A stretch of DNA of 41,279 nucleotides from Marmoricola sp. (GCA_025964795.1 JAOPYC010000146.1:1-41279); one strand, 5' to 3'. Shown: positions 8,340 through 16,388, numbered from the stretch's first letter. Made by a program: numbers and translations. The notes: a model not told the origin generated them from the letters alone.

Positions 8340-9563
8340 GGTGTCGGTCGAGGGCCCGCGACCAGCCCACGTCCAGGCGTAGGCCGGGTCCTCGACCGCC
8401 AGTCCCGCCTCGCCGAGCTCGAGCGGGCGGAAGGTGTCGACCATGACGGCGAGCTCGTCGAAGTACTCCACGCCGATGGAGGCCTCGATGGCGCTGGGCT
8501 GTGGACCGTGGGCGAAACCCCCGGGGTGCAGGGAGATCGAGCCGATCCCGATGCCGGATCCCTTGCGGGCCTCGTAGTCCCCGCCGACGTAGAACATCAC
8601 CTCGTCGGAGTCGACGTTGGAGTGGTAGTAGGGCACCGGGATCGACCCCTCGTGGTAGTCCACCTTGCGTGGGCAGAAGTTGCAGACCACGAAGTTCTGA
8701 CCCTCGAAGACCTGGTGCACCGGCGGCGGCTGGTGGATCTTGCCGGTGATCGGCATGAAGTCCTCGACGTTGAAGGTGTAGGCGTAGAGGCAGCCGTCCC
8801 AGCCGACCACGTCGAGCGGGTGGGTGGCGTAGGTCATCCGGGTGCCGACCAGGCCCGACGGCCCGTTGCCACGGTGCTTGACCAGGACCTCCACGTCGGT
8901 GCCGGTCTCGACGAGCGGCTCCGCCGGACCGTGCAGGTCGCGCTCGCAGTAGGGCGCGTGCTCGAGCAGCTGGCCGTACTTCGACAGGTAGCGCTTCGGC
9001 GGGGCGATGTGGCTGTTCGCCTCGATGGCGTAGAGCCGGCTCGGCTCGCCGGGCAGCCAGCGGTGGGTGGTCGCCCGGGGGATCACCACGTAGTCGCCGG
9101 TGCGGTAGGAGACCACGCCGAAGACGGTCTCGACGGTGCCCCTGCCACTCTCGACGTAGACGCACTCGTCGCCCACCGCGTTGCGGTAGTAGGGCGAGAC
9201 CTCGTCGGCGAGGACGTAGCTGATGCGCACGTCGCCGTTGCCCATCACCAGGCGCCGGCCGGTGACCGCATCGACTCTCACGTCGGTCGAGCCGGGCGCG
9301 GCCAGGTCGTGCAGCTTCAGGTGCCGTGGCTTCAGCGGGTGGTTCGGTGTCGTGCTCAGGTCGGGCAGGTCCCACACCTGGCTGTCGACCACCGCGGACG
9401 GCACGCCCACGTGGTAGAGCAGCGTCGAGTCGGAGGAGAACCCCTCCTCCCCCATCAGCTCCTCGTAGCGCAGTGGCCCGCTGCGCCCCGAGCCGGTCGA
9501 AGGGTCGCGGAAGGCGGTGTGCCGGGTGCGGGGTACGACGCCGACCGATCGGTAGTAAGCCAT
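8301..9563 (-). CDS. hmgA: Homogentisate 1,2-dioxygenase
   Basis: A 420-residue cupin-type Fe(II) dioxygenase that opens the ring of homogentisate to maleylacetoacetate, the third step of tyrosine/phenylalanine catabolism. The family start AYYRSVGVVPRTRHTAFR is clear. The C-terminal cupin carries the iron-ligand set: YYHSNVDSDE (His314, Glu321) and GGFAHGP (His352). The ATG at 9563 has an AGGG element seven bases upstream. The gene is divergent from an unknown gene plus fumarylacetoacetase across only 37 bases, so one short control region serves both halves of the pathway. hpd, which makes homogentisate, lies 10 kb away at 19914-21110. The 3' end overlaps the CPBP gene by 39 bases, so transcripts may interfere. 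Confidence 0.95.
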   Translation of the reverse strand: MAYYRSVGVVPRTRHTAFRDPSTGSGRSGPLRYEELMGEEGFSSDSTLLYHVGVPSAVVDSQVWDLPDLSTTPNHPLKPRHLKLHDLAAPGSTDVRVDAVTGRRLVMGNGDVRISYVLADEVSPYYRNAVGDECVYVESGRGTVETVFGVVSYRTGDYVVIPRATTHRWLPGEPSRLYAIEANSHIAPPKRYLSKYGQLLEHAPYCERDLHGPAEPLVETGTDVEVLVKHRGNGPSGLVGTRMTYATHPLDVVGWDGCLYAYTFNVEDFMPITGKIHQPPPVHQVFEGQNFVVCNFCPRKVDYHEGSIPVPYYHSNVDSDEVMFYVGGDYEARKGSGIGIGSISLHPGGFAHGPQPSAIEASIGVEYFDELAVMVDTFRPLELGEAGLAVEDPAYAWTWAGRGPSTDTSDGDGTAVFSNS

Positions 9564-9588
9564 CCGGTCACCCTGCCTCGCGGTGATC

Positions 9589-9594
9589 TAGCGT
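9589..9594 (+). promoter_or_regulatory. Leaderless -10 box (TAGCGT) for the gene X/fahA operon
   Basis: TAGCGT sits six bases before the ATG at 9601 with no ribosome-binding site, the usual geometry of a leaderless actinobacterial transcript. The 37-base divergent gap to hmgA leaves room only for back-to-back overlapping promoters. Confidence 0.45.
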
Positions 9595-9600
9595 GGCAAC

Positions 9601-10488
9601 ATGCCGGCTCCCGCCTATCTGCACTCGTTCGTCGACGACGCGGCGATCTTCCCGCCGGCGAGCCTCCCGCTCGACCAGGCGGTGGCCGAGCACCAGGCTC
9701 ATCGGGCCGGCGACTACGCCGACCTCGTCGGCGGCTTCGTGGTCAGCGACGTCAAGGTCGCCGACCTCGCGACGGCGGTGCAGCAGCGAGGCTCCGCGAG
9801 CGCCTCGGCACCACTGGCCTGCAACCTCGTCGTCACCGGGGGCGCCGGGGCCATCGAGCCCGCCGTCACCTGGCTGACCCGTTCGGAGGGCCTCGAGCTC
9901 CGAGCCCTGGAGTTCGCCCTGCGCGACGAGGACGACCTCGCGCACAACGTCCGCCGACTGGTGCAGGTGGTCGACTCGCTGGAGGACGCGCTCGACGACG
10001 TGATCATCCACGCCGAGCCGCCGCTGCTCCGCGGGACCCCGTCGCACGGCTGGCTCTCGGCCCTCGACGAGCTGGCGGACCGGGAGATCTGGCTGAAGTT
10101 CCGGACCGGCGGGGCGAGCGACGACCTGTTCCCGACCTCGGCGGCGCTGGCCTCCTCGATCGGGGCCTCGCTCGACCGCGAGCTGCCGTTCAAGTGCACG
10201 GCCGGGATGCACCACGCCGTACGCCATCGCGACGACGCGTCCGGGTTCGAGCACCACGGGTTCCTCAACGTGCTGCTGGCGACGAGGGCCTCGCTCGACG
10301 GTGGCTCCCTCGACGAGGTGGCCGCGGTCCTCGACGACACCGACGGCACCGCCGTCGCGGAACGGCTGTCCACCGACCCGGACCTGGCCGCCCGCACGCG
10401 GAGGTGGTTCACCGCCTTCGGGTCGTGCAGCGTGCTGGAGGCGCACGAGGACCTGGTCGACCTCGGGCTCCTCGAGGTATCCGGATGA
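9601..10488 (+). CDS. Unknown protein coupled to fumarylacetoacetase (candidate tyrosine-catabolism enzyme)
   Basis: A soluble 295-residue protein with no signal peptide or membrane span, from a family I recognise only as uncharacterised. Blocks that look conserved or catalytic are FVDDAAIFPPASLPLDQAV near the N-terminus, DDVIIHAEPPLL, EIWLKFRTGG, LPFKCTAGMHHAVRH (about residues 197-211) and FEHHGFLNVLLA. The cluster of His, Lys and Cys in the fourth block resembles an active site. Its stop overlaps the fahA start by four bases (ATGA), and it is divergent from hmgA, so it is embedded in homogentisate catabolism. Known: between HmgA and FahA the pathway needs maleylacetoacetate isomerase, normally a glutathione-dependent enzyme, and most actinobacteria lack glutathione. 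Inference: this protein could fill or assist that step. No homology proves it. Confidence 0.8.
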   Translation: MPAPAYLHSFVDDAAIFPPASLPLDQAVAEHQAHRAGDYADLVGGFVVSDVKVADLATAVQQRGSASASAPLACNLVVTGGAGAIEPAVTWLTRSEGLELRALEFALRDEDDLAHNVRRLVQVVDSLEDALDDVIIHAEPPLLRGTPSHGWLSALDELADREIWLKFRTGGASDDLFPTSAALASSIGASLDRELPFKCTAGMHHAVRHRDDASGFEHHGFLNVLLATRASLDGGSLDEVAAVLDDTDGTAVAERLSTDPDLAARTRRWFTAFGSCSVLEAHEDLVDLGLLEVSG

Positions 10489-11705
10489 GCTGGGTCCCGG
10501 ACGCCGCGGGCTCGTCGTACGACCTGGACAACCTGCCGTACGGCGTGTTCTCGGTCGGGGACACGCCGCCCCGGGTGGGCGTCCGGATCGGTGACTTCGT
10601 GATGGACGCTCCAGCGGTCGCGGCGCTCGGCGGCGACCCGGGTGACGGGCCGGACCTGGCCACGGCGTGGGCCCGCCCGTCGCTGAACTTCTTCCTGTCG
10701 CTCGGGGCGCCCACCTGGCGGATCGCGCGTGAGTGGCTCGTCGAGGTGCTCGGCCACGAGGTCCACCAGGAACGCGTGGAGCCGCTGCTGGTCCCGGTCG
10801 ACGACGCCACGATGCACCTCCCCTTCGAGGTGGCCGACTACGTGGACTTCTACTGCTCGCTGCAGCACGCGACCAACGTCGGGCGGATCTTCCGTCCGGA
10901 CGCGCCGGCGCTGCCGCCGAACTGGCGGCACCTGCCGATCGGCTACCACGGGCGCGCCGGCACGGTCGTGGTCTCGGGCACCACCGTGACGCGACCGTCG
11001 GGGCAACGCCTGCCGCCCGGCTCTTCTCGTGGCGCACCCACTCCGGAGTTCGGTCCCACCCGTCGGCTCGACATCGAGGCCGAGCTCGGGTTCGTCGTGG
11101 GCACACCCTCGCCTCGCGGGGAACCGGTGCCGACGTCCGCGTTCGCCGAGCACGTCTTCGGGGTGACCCCCCTCAACGACTGGTCGGCGCGGGACCTCCA
11201 GGCGTGGGAGTACGTGCCGCTCGGGCCGTTCCTCGCCAAGTCGTTCGCGACGACGGTCAGTGCGTGGGTCACCCCGCTGGCGGCGCTCTCGCACGCCCGC
11301 GTGCCGCTGCCCGGGCAGTCACCCCCACCGCTGCCGCACCTGGCGGTCGAGGAGCCGGCCGGCTTCGACATCGCCTTGGAGATCGTGCTGAACGGCGAGG
11401 TGGTGAGCCGGCCGCCGTACGCCTCGATGTATTGGTCGCCCGCGCAGATGCTCGCGCACCTGACCTCCAACGGCGCCTCGCTGCGCACGGGCGACCTCTA
11501 CGCCAGCGGCACGATCAGCGGCGACGAGCGCGACCAGCGCGGGTCGTTGCTGGAGCTGAGCTGGGGCGGCCGGGAGCCGTTCGGGTCGGGCCGGAGCTTC
11601 CTCGAGGACGGCGACACCGTCACCCTGCGGGCAACGGCCCCGGGCGCGCTCGGCGGCCGGATCGCGCTGGGCGAGGTGACCGGCACCGTGCTGCCCTCAG
11701 TCTGA
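10485..11705 (+). CDS. fahA: Fumarylacetoacetase
   Basis: A 406-residue fumarylacetoacetate hydrolase, the last enzyme of tyrosine catabolism, splitting fumarylacetoacetate into fumarate and acetoacetate. An N-terminal SH3-like domain (about residues 12-115) precedes the catalytic domain. The catalytic and metal residues of the mouse enzyme are matched at the same spacing: Asp121 and His128 (VDFYCSLQHATNVG), Tyr154 (IGYHGRA), Glu198 and Glu200 (DIEAELGF), and Asp232 (LNDWSARD). The ATG at 10485 lies inside the stop of the upstream unknown gene. The last nine bases overlap the convergent acetyltransferase gene. Clear assignment. Confidence 0.96.
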   Translation: MSWVPDAAGSSYDLDNLPYGVFSVGDTPPRVGVRIGDFVMDAPAVAALGGDPGDGPDLATAWARPSLNFFLSLGAPTWRIAREWLVEVLGHEVHQERVEPLLVPVDDATMHLPFEVADYVDFYCSLQHATNVGRIFRPDAPALPPNWRHLPIGYHGRAGTVVVSGTTVTRPSGQRLPPGSSRGAPTPEFGPTRRLDIEAELGFVVGTPSPRGEPVPTSAFAEHVFGVTPLNDWSARDLQAWEYVPLGPFLAKSFATTVSAWVTPLAALSHARVPLPGQSPPPLPHLAVEEPAGFDIALEIVLNGEVVSRPPYASMYWSPAQMLAHLTSNGASLRTGDLYASGTISGDERDQRGSLLELSWGGREPFGSGRSFLEDGDTVTLRATAPGALGGRIALGEVTGTVLPSV

Positions 11706-12365
11706 CCGGCAGTAGGCGCCGCTCATCGCGGCGATGACCCGCCAGCCGAGACGTTCGTAGAGCGCGCGTCCGTCGGCGGTCCCGGCCAGCACGGCTCGTC
11801 GTACGCCGAGCTCGAGGGCCCGGTTCCCGAGCTCGGCCATCACCACGGTGCCGAGGCCGAGCCGCTGGTGACCCTGCTCGGTGACGATCCGGTCGGGCGC
11901 GGCGTACGTGCTGCCGGCGCCGAGCTGGCCCCGGGCCGCCACCTCGTTGTGCCGGTCACTGATCCGCACCCGGACCAGCGTGTCGGTGGACTCGATCTCG
12001 CAGGTGTAGCCGTCCGGCAGCGCCGGCGGCGTCGTCGGCTCGAGGTCCCGGGTCATGAACCAGCCGGCGTGCTCGGGCACCCAGGCCGACGGGAACCGGG
12101 GAAGCCACACCTCGGGGTCCCCGGGGAACTTCACCAGCCTGCGCTCGGGCTGCCCCACGACGACCTTCGCGAGCCGCTCGGGCGTCGGCGCGGAGAGCAC
12201 GATCCGCCCGTTCTCCTCCGGCGCGCTCGAGTCGAGGAACCACCCACCCCCCACGGGACTGGGGCGCGGGACACCCCGCGAGTGCGCCCAGCCGTCGACC
12301 CACCCGTCGATCGCCTCGGTGATCTCTTCGGTGATCTCTTCGGTGATCTCTTCGGTGATCTCCAC
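11697..12365 (-). CDS. GNAT-type acetyltransferase with N-terminal EITE repeats
   Basis: A 222-residue protein whose C-terminal half is a GNAT fold. It reads RIVTEQGHQRLGLGTVVMAELGNRALELG (acetyl-CoA loop) and ends AVLAGTADGRALYERLGWRV, the typical beta5-alpha4 signature. The N-terminal half (GGGWFLDSS and LVKFPGDPEVWLPRFP) is not a standard GNAT and is probably substrate specific. The start is taken as GTG at 12365 because GGAGG lies five bases upstream of it; a GTG at 12377 is also in frame. The first residues are an acidic repeat EITEEITEEITE encoded by a 12-base tandem repeat. It is convergent with fahA and downstream of the AurF-like gene. The acceptor substrate is unknown. Confidence 0.82.
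   Translation of the reverse strand: MEITEEITEEITEEITEAIDGWVDGWAHSRGVPRPSPVGGGWFLDSSAPEENGRIVLSAPTPERLAKVVVGQPERRLVKFPGDPEVWLPRFPSAWVPEHAGWFMTRDLEPTTPPALPDGYTCEIESTDTLVRVRISDRHNEVAARGQLGAGSTYAAPDRIVTEQGHQRLGLGTVVMAELGNRALELGVRRAVLAGTADGRALYERLGWRVIAAMSGAYCRSD
12318..12362. repeat. 12-bp tandem repeat at the start of the acetyltransferase gene
   Basis: Three perfect copies of ggtgatctcttc (12318-12353) and most of a fourth. In frame it encodes repeated EITE right after the start codon, so copy changes alter only the N-terminal tail and perhaps translation initiation. Confidence 0.9.
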
Positions 12366-12440
12366 GCTGACCTCCACCCCGCCATCTCACACGATCCGGT
12401 CGCGCGCTGGTGAGCTGGGTACCAGGGAAACCTGCACCGC

Positions 12441-13349
12441 TCACCCCAGCAGCAGCGACCCGCGCCACACCTTCTCCTGGTGCGCGGGCAGGAGGTCGTG
12501 GGAGCGGAGGAAGGCCAGGGGCTTCTCGCCCATCCACTGCATGGTCTCGCGGTAGTGCGGGTTGCCGAGCGCCGTACGACGCCCCTCGCGGGGGTCGATG
12601 CCCACCGAGCGGTAGATCTCCGGGTTGACCAGGGCCCGCGCCACCATGAAGCAGGTCTGGGCGGTGACGACCTGGTGCCGCAGCAGCTGGGCCCGCGAGA
12701 GGCCGGCCAGCTGGCGCTCCACCTCGTCGCGGGCGAAGGTCATGTGCCGGGCCTCCTCCAGCACGTGGATCCGCGCGACCATCCGCGTCACCGGCTGCAC
12801 CCGCTCGTCCTTCATCAGGTCGCGCTGCCAGGTGTCCAGGATCTCCTCGGCGACCAGGATCGAGGCGTAGGCGCTCGGGCCGCGGACGACGGTGCGAAAG
12901 AGCCGGCCCAGCTGGTGGATCCGGCGCGGCGGCCCGTAGGCGGGCACGCCGAGGTGAGCGATCGACTTGCCGAACATGGTCGAGTGCCGGCACTCGTCGG
13001 CCACCTCGGTCAGGGCGTAGTGCATGTGCGCCCCGGTCGGGTCGTCGTCGTAGAGGTCGCGCAGCATCATCTGCATCAGCAGCAGCTCGAACCAGAGTCC
13101 GACGCTGGCGATCGAGGCGATCTCGTGCTTGGACAGCTCGATCCGCTGTTCCTCGCTCAGCCCGTCCCACAGCGGGGTGCCGTAGAGCGACATCCGCTCG
13201 GGCTGCATCCCCCACTTGTCCTGCGGGATCGGGGCGTCCCAGTCGATGTCGACCTCGGGGTCGTAGGACTGCCGGGCCGAGGACTTCAGCAGCCGCTCGG
13301 CGAGCGCCGACGGGTCGCGGGTGGTCTCGGGACGGAGCGTGGCGGACAT
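12441..13349 (-). CDS. AurF-like diiron oxygenase
   Basis: A 302-residue ferritin-like diiron protein of the AurF / p-aminobenzoate N-oxygenase family (PF11583). Two metal-binding ExxH helices are seen: EVADECRHSTMF (Glu119, His122) and HVLEEARHMTFARDE (Glu199, His202). Additional acidic ligands lie at about Glu89 and in ILVAEEILD (Glu168/169). The family includes N-oxygenases of aryl amines and many actinobacterial proteins of unknown substrate. The gene is divergent from a TetR regulator across a short region with overlapping GTAAC/GTTAC half-sites, so it is probably the repressor's main target. The acetyltransferase downstream on the same strand may be co-transcribed (75-base gap). The substrate is unknown. 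Confidence 0.9.
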   Translation of the reverse strand: MSATLRPETTRDPSALAERLLKSSARQSYDPEVDIDWDAPIPQDKWGMQPERMSLYGTPLWDGLSEEQRIELSKHEIASIASVGLWFELLLMQMMLRDLYDDDPTGAHMHYALTEVADECRHSTMFGKSIAHLGVPAYGPPRRIHQLGRLFRTVVRGPSAYASILVAEEILDTWQRDLMKDERVQPVTRMVARIHVLEEARHMTFARDEVERQLAGLSRAQLLRHQVVTAQTCFMVARALVNPEIYRSVGIDPREGRRTALGNPHYRETMQWMGEKPLAFLRSHDLLPAHQEKVWRGSLLLG

Positions 13350-13367
13350 GCAGCCTCCTGAATCGTG

Positions 13368-13388
13368 GTAACTGTTACTTGCAGTAAC
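13368..13388. promoter_or_regulatory. TetR-type operator between the AurF-like gene and tetR
   Basis: Two overlapping inverted repeats share a half-site: GTAAC-T-GTTAC (13368-13378) and GTTACT-TGC-AGTAAC (13374-13388). The array of three GTAAC-like half-sites lies 19 bases upstream of the AurF-like start codon and overlaps the -35 region of tetR. A dimeric repressor bound here would control both genes, including its own. Confidence 0.65.
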
Positions 13389-13404
13389 GGCTATCGGCTA
13401 CTGT
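13375..13404 (+). promoter_or_regulatory. tetR promoter (TTACTT, 18 bp, TACTGT)
   Basis: TACTGT at 13399-13404 is seven bases before the ATG at 13412, with TTACTT at 13375-13380 as a possible -35 box. No ribosome-binding site precedes the ATG, so the message is probably leaderless. The -35 box lies inside the operator. Confidence 0.45.
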
Positions 13405-13411
13405 GGGCCAC

Positions 13412-14104
13412 ATGCCGCGCATCGTCAAGAACCCCGCCCAGAGAAACGGCCCGAAGGACGGCCGCAACTCCCGGTGGGACGAGCACCGCGAGACCCGGCG
13501 GGCCGAGCTGGTCGAGGCAGCCGTGGCCGCGATCGACGAGCACGGCCCGGCGGCCGGCATCGCCGAGATCGCCGCCTCGGCCGGGGTGAGCAAGCCGGTG
13601 CTCTACCGCTACTTCGCCGACAAGGACGACCTCTACCGGGCCGTCGGCGCCTGGGGCGCCAACGCCGTGATCGACGGCCTGCTCCCCGTGCTGCTCAGCG
13701 AGGCCCCGATCCGCGAGCGGGTTGAGCGCGCCTGCGCCGACTACCTCGAGCTGATCTCACGACACCCGCACGTCTTCTTCCTCCTGGTCGAGCACCCCAC
13801 CAACGAGGACCCGCTGGCCGACGGGAAGGAGATGGTGGCTGCCACCATCTCGCGCACGCTGGGCGACGCGCTGCGCGAGCTCGGCGTGGACGCGGCCGGT
13901 GCCGAGCCGTGGGCGCACGGCCTGGTGGGGCTGGGGCTGTCCACCGGCGAGTGGTGGCTGCGCCGGAGGACGATGAGCCGGGCGGCCGTGTCGGACCACC
14001 TGAGCTCGTTCATCTGGCACGCCTTCGAGGGAATCGCCCGCGAGAACGGCGTACGCATCGACAGCCAGGGGCGCCTGCGCCTGGTGGGCGGGAAGGACCA
14101 GTGA
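13412..14104 (+). CDS. TetR-family regulator
   Basis: A 230-residue TetR repressor. The N-terminal helix-turn-helix is clear: RRAELVEAAVAAIDEHG followed by GIAEIAASAGVSKPVLYRYFADKDDLYRAV. The C-terminal ligand domain is helical and includes YLELISRHPHVFFLLVEHP, typical of the regulators that sit beside lipid- or aromatic-metabolism genes. The start is placed at ATG 13412 because a TACTGT -10 box lies seven bases upstream; GTG at 13403 is also in frame but lies inside that box. It is divergent from the AurF-like gene and its stop overlaps the DUF4873 start by one base, so it is the first gene of a two-gene operon. The ligand is unknown. Confidence 0.9.
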   Translation: MPRIVKNPAQRNGPKDGRNSRWDEHRETRRAELVEAAVAAIDEHGPAAGIAEIAASAGVSKPVLYRYFADKDDLYRAVGAWGANAVIDGLLPVLLSEAPIRERVERACADYLELISRHPHVFFLLVEHPTNEDPLADGKEMVAATISRTLGDALRELGVDAAGAEPWAHGLVGLGLSTGEWWLRRRTMSRAAVSDHLSSFIWHAFEGIARENGVRIDSQGRLRLVGGKDQ

Positions 14105-14370
14105 TGGAGCACGAGCCGCAGGAGCAGTACGACGGACCCGCCCGCATCGGGGACGCCGAGGTCGCGGTGCGGCTGCGCGGGTACTTCCAGCCGATCGACG
14201 GCCGGTTCCACTGGTGGGGCCGGATCGACCAGGACCCGGCGCTGGACGGGCACACCTCCGGATCCACCATCGTCCTGGAGACCCCTCACGGCCGCGCCGA
14301 GGCGCGGCTCTCCGACATCGACCCCTGGGGTCGCTTCCGGGTCACCGGGACGGGCCGGCCGCCGTTCTGA
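14104..14370 (+). CDS. DUF4873 domain protein
   Basis: An 88-residue protein made up of little more than a DUF4873 domain: YDGPARIGDAEVAVRLRGYF, then PIDGRFHWWGRI and the C-terminal DPWGRFRVTGTGRPPF. In actinobacteria this domain is also found fused to FAD-dependent monooxygenases, and its function is unknown. The ATG uses the last base of the tetR stop (TGATG), so it is coupled to the regulator. Proximity to the AurF-like oxygenase suggests it supports that oxidative step, but this is inference only. The gene ends three bases before the convergent ABC permease gene. Confidence 0.85.
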   Translation: MEHEPQEQYDGPARIGDAEVAVRLRGYFQPIDGRFHWWGRIDQDPALDGHTSGSTIVLETPHGRAEARLSDIDPWGRFRVTGTGRPPF

Positions 14371-14373
14371 GCG

Positions 14374-15708
14374 TCAGGCCGTGCGCAGGTTCTCCGGGTC
14401 GATCGCCCGCCGTGCCACCGGCGCCGTGAGGGCGACCGCGAGCCACACCGCGGCCAGCGCCAACAGAGGCGTCACCACCACACCGGCGATCGCCAGGAGC
14501 AGGCTCATGATCCCGCCGCCGCTGAGCACGCCCATCACCAGAGCCCCGACCAGCGCTCCGAACAGCGACATCGGCACCGCGACGAGGCCGCCCTCCCACA
14601 GCTGGGAGCTCCGGATCTCCTCCGCCGGCACCCCCAGCGCGTAGAGCGAGGACATCGACCGGCGGCGGTCGGTCAGGGACTCGGCCGAGTGCACCGCCAG
14701 CGTCAGGCTCACCACGAGCAGGGTGCCGAGCAGGCAGAGCGCCACCAGCACCACGGAGAACACGTAGAAGAACTCCAGCGTGCCGGACGCGAACAGGTCG
14801 CCGAAGAGTCCCCCCAGCCCTCCGGCCACCAGGCCGATGCCGCCCACCGCCGCTCCGGCCCGCCCGGCCGGACGAGGCTCGGTGACCAGGCGCTGGGCCG
14901 CCAGCAGCCCGGCCACGTTGGTCACCCGCTTCTGCGCCAGCCGGCCCAGGGCGTACGCCGACCACGGCGCCAGCGTCATCAGGCCGAGGACGGCAAGGGT
15001 GATCGCGGCCAGGCTCGCGGCCACCAGCCCCGAGCGCGTGACGGCAAGCGGCACGATGGCAGCGGCCGCGACCAGCAGCAACGCGCCCCACGGCCGGGGC
15101 GGGCGCGCACGCTGGTGCCGGCTGACACCGTGCGGGCTCAGCGCGACCTCGCGTCCGGAGCGCAGCCCGAGCACCAGGCCGACCAGCGTCACCGCGAGGA
15201 CCACGAGCAGCACCGCCCACCAGGGAGGGGTGACCGAGGTCGGCACCAGTCCCACGGAATGGCTGGTGCCCCCGATCGCCAGGAAGGCACCACCCTGGCC
15301 GCCACCGAGCAGCACCCGGAGCACGCCGAACAGCAGCACCCCGGCGACCGCGCCCACGAAGGCAGGCGCCGCCACCTCGGCGGCCCCGAGGAGCCGTACC
15401 TCTCGTGTGGTGGCCCCGGCCAGGCGCAGCCCGGCGAGCCGGCGTTGGCGGGCCGCGTTGCCGAGCCGCAGCGCCTGGTGGAGCAGCAGCGCGAGCGGCA
15501 CCGTGAGCAGGACGGTCCCGAACGCCGCGCCGCCGCGGGTGCCGGGATCGGCTACGACGTCGAACAGCAGCTCGTCCGGGCGGCCGCTGAGCATCGCCAT
15601 CGCCACGGCGACGAGCACGAGGGCGGTCACGACCGCCGTACAGGCCGCCACCAGGAGGGGACGCAACCACCCGCCGGTGCGCAGCAGCAGGCCCGCCAGG
15701 ACGATCAC
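14374..15708 (-). CDS. FtsX-like ABC exporter permease
   Basis: A 444-residue integral membrane protein with two FtsX-type repeats and about eight to ten spans. Examples are LLVAACTAVVTALVLVAVAM at the N-terminus, the RLAGLRLAGATTREVRLLGAAEV coupling segment (about 85-107), and LYALGVPAEEIRSS in the second half. These XLxALGxxxxxI segments are the contact sites for a LolD/MacB-type ATPase. The GTG start overlaps the ATPase stop by four bases. It belongs to the padR-ATPase-permease operon. Family knowledge suggests export of a peptide, lipid or drug, or mechanotransmission; the substrate cannot be inferred. It ends three bases from the convergent DUF4873 gene with no visible terminator. Confidence 0.9.
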   Translation of the reverse strand: MIVLAGLLLRTGGWLRPLLVAACTAVVTALVLVAVAMAMLSGRPDELLFDVVADPGTRGGAAFGTVLLTVPLALLLHQALRLGNAARQRRLAGLRLAGATTREVRLLGAAEVAAPAFVGAVAGVLLFGVLRVLLGGGQGGAFLAIGGTSHSVGLVPTSVTPPWWAVLLVVLAVTLVGLVLGLRSGREVALSPHGVSRHQRARPPRPWGALLLVAAAAIVPLAVTRSGLVAASLAAITLAVLGLMTLAPWSAYALGRLAQKRVTNVAGLLAAQRLVTEPRPAGRAGAAVGGIGLVAGGLGGLFGDLFASGTLEFFYVFSVVLVALCLLGTLLVVSLTLAVHSAESLTDRRRSMSSLYALGVPAEEIRSSQLWEGGLVAVPMSLFGALVGALVMGVLSGGGIMSLLLAIAGVVVTPLLALAAVWLAVALTAPVARRAIDPENLRTA

Positions 15709-16388
15709 GGAAGGACCGCCGGTCGTCCCTCGGCGACGCCGTCGCGCAGCACCACCTCGCGGTCGGCGTACGCCGCGACCCGGTTGTCGTGCGTCACCAG
15801 CACCACGGAGGCACCGGTCTCGCGCACCGTCGACAGCAGCACCTCCATCACCTGCTCGCCGCTGACGGTGTCCAGGGCGCCGGTCGGCTCGTCCGCGAAG
15901 ACGAGGCCCGGCCCGGTCACGAGGGCGCGGGCCATCGCCACGCGCTGCGCCTCGCCGCCCGACATCTCGCCCGGCTGCGCGTCGGCGACGTCGGCGGCAC
16001 CGAGCCGGTCCAGCCAGCCGAGCGCGCTGGTGCGCGCCGCCTGCCGGTCGTGGCGCTCGAGGAGCAGCGGGACCATCACGTTCTGCACCGCGGAGAGCTC
16101 GGGCACGAGCTGGCCGAACTGCAGCACCAGCCCGAACTCCCGGCGGCGCAACCGGGTGCGGTCGTCCTCCGACAGGTCGTCGAGGCGTCGTCCCTCGTAG
16201 GTCACCGAGCCCGCCTGGGGGCGCAGCACGCCGGCCATGCAAAGCAGCAGGGTCGACTTGCCGCTGCCGGAGGGGCCGGTGAGCGCCAGCACCTCGCCGG
16301 GCGCGACCTCCGCACTGGCGCCCCGGAGGGCCTCGGTGCGGCCGAACGCCAGGTGCAGCGCGTGGGCACGCAGGAGTGGCTCCATCAT
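15705..16388 (-). CDS. ABC transporter ATPase (LolD/MacB type)
   Basis: A 227-residue ATP-binding subunit. Walker A is GPSGSGKS (38-45), the Q loop has Gln90 (VLQFGQL), the signature reads MSGGEAQR (142-149, a variant of LSGGQ), Walker B is LVFADEPTGALD with catalytic Glu167, and the switch histidine is His200 (VLVTHD). It partners the FtsX-like permease, with which it overlaps by four bases (GTGA), and it overlaps the padR stop by four bases (ATGA) if the first of two adjacent ATGs (16388) is used. This tight coupling indicates a single repressor-controlled exporter operon. Confidence 0.95.
   Translation of the reverse strand: MMEPLLRAHALHLAFGRTEALRGASAEVAPGEVLALTGPSGSGKSTLLLCMAGVLRPQAGSVTYEGRRLDDLSEDDRTRLRRREFGLVLQFGQLVPELSAVQNVMVPLLLERHDRQAARTSALGWLDRLGAADVADAQPGEMSGGEAQRVAMARALVTGPGLVFADEPTGALDTVSGEQVMEVLLSTVRETGASVVLVTHDNRVAAYADREVVLRDGVAEGRPAVLP

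Noticed and set aside
8508..10484. Upstream extension of the fumarylacetoacetase frame
   Set aside because: The frame is open far upstream, but family homology begins at the ATG at 10485, which overlaps the upstream gene; the extension is a shadow of hmgA and gene X.
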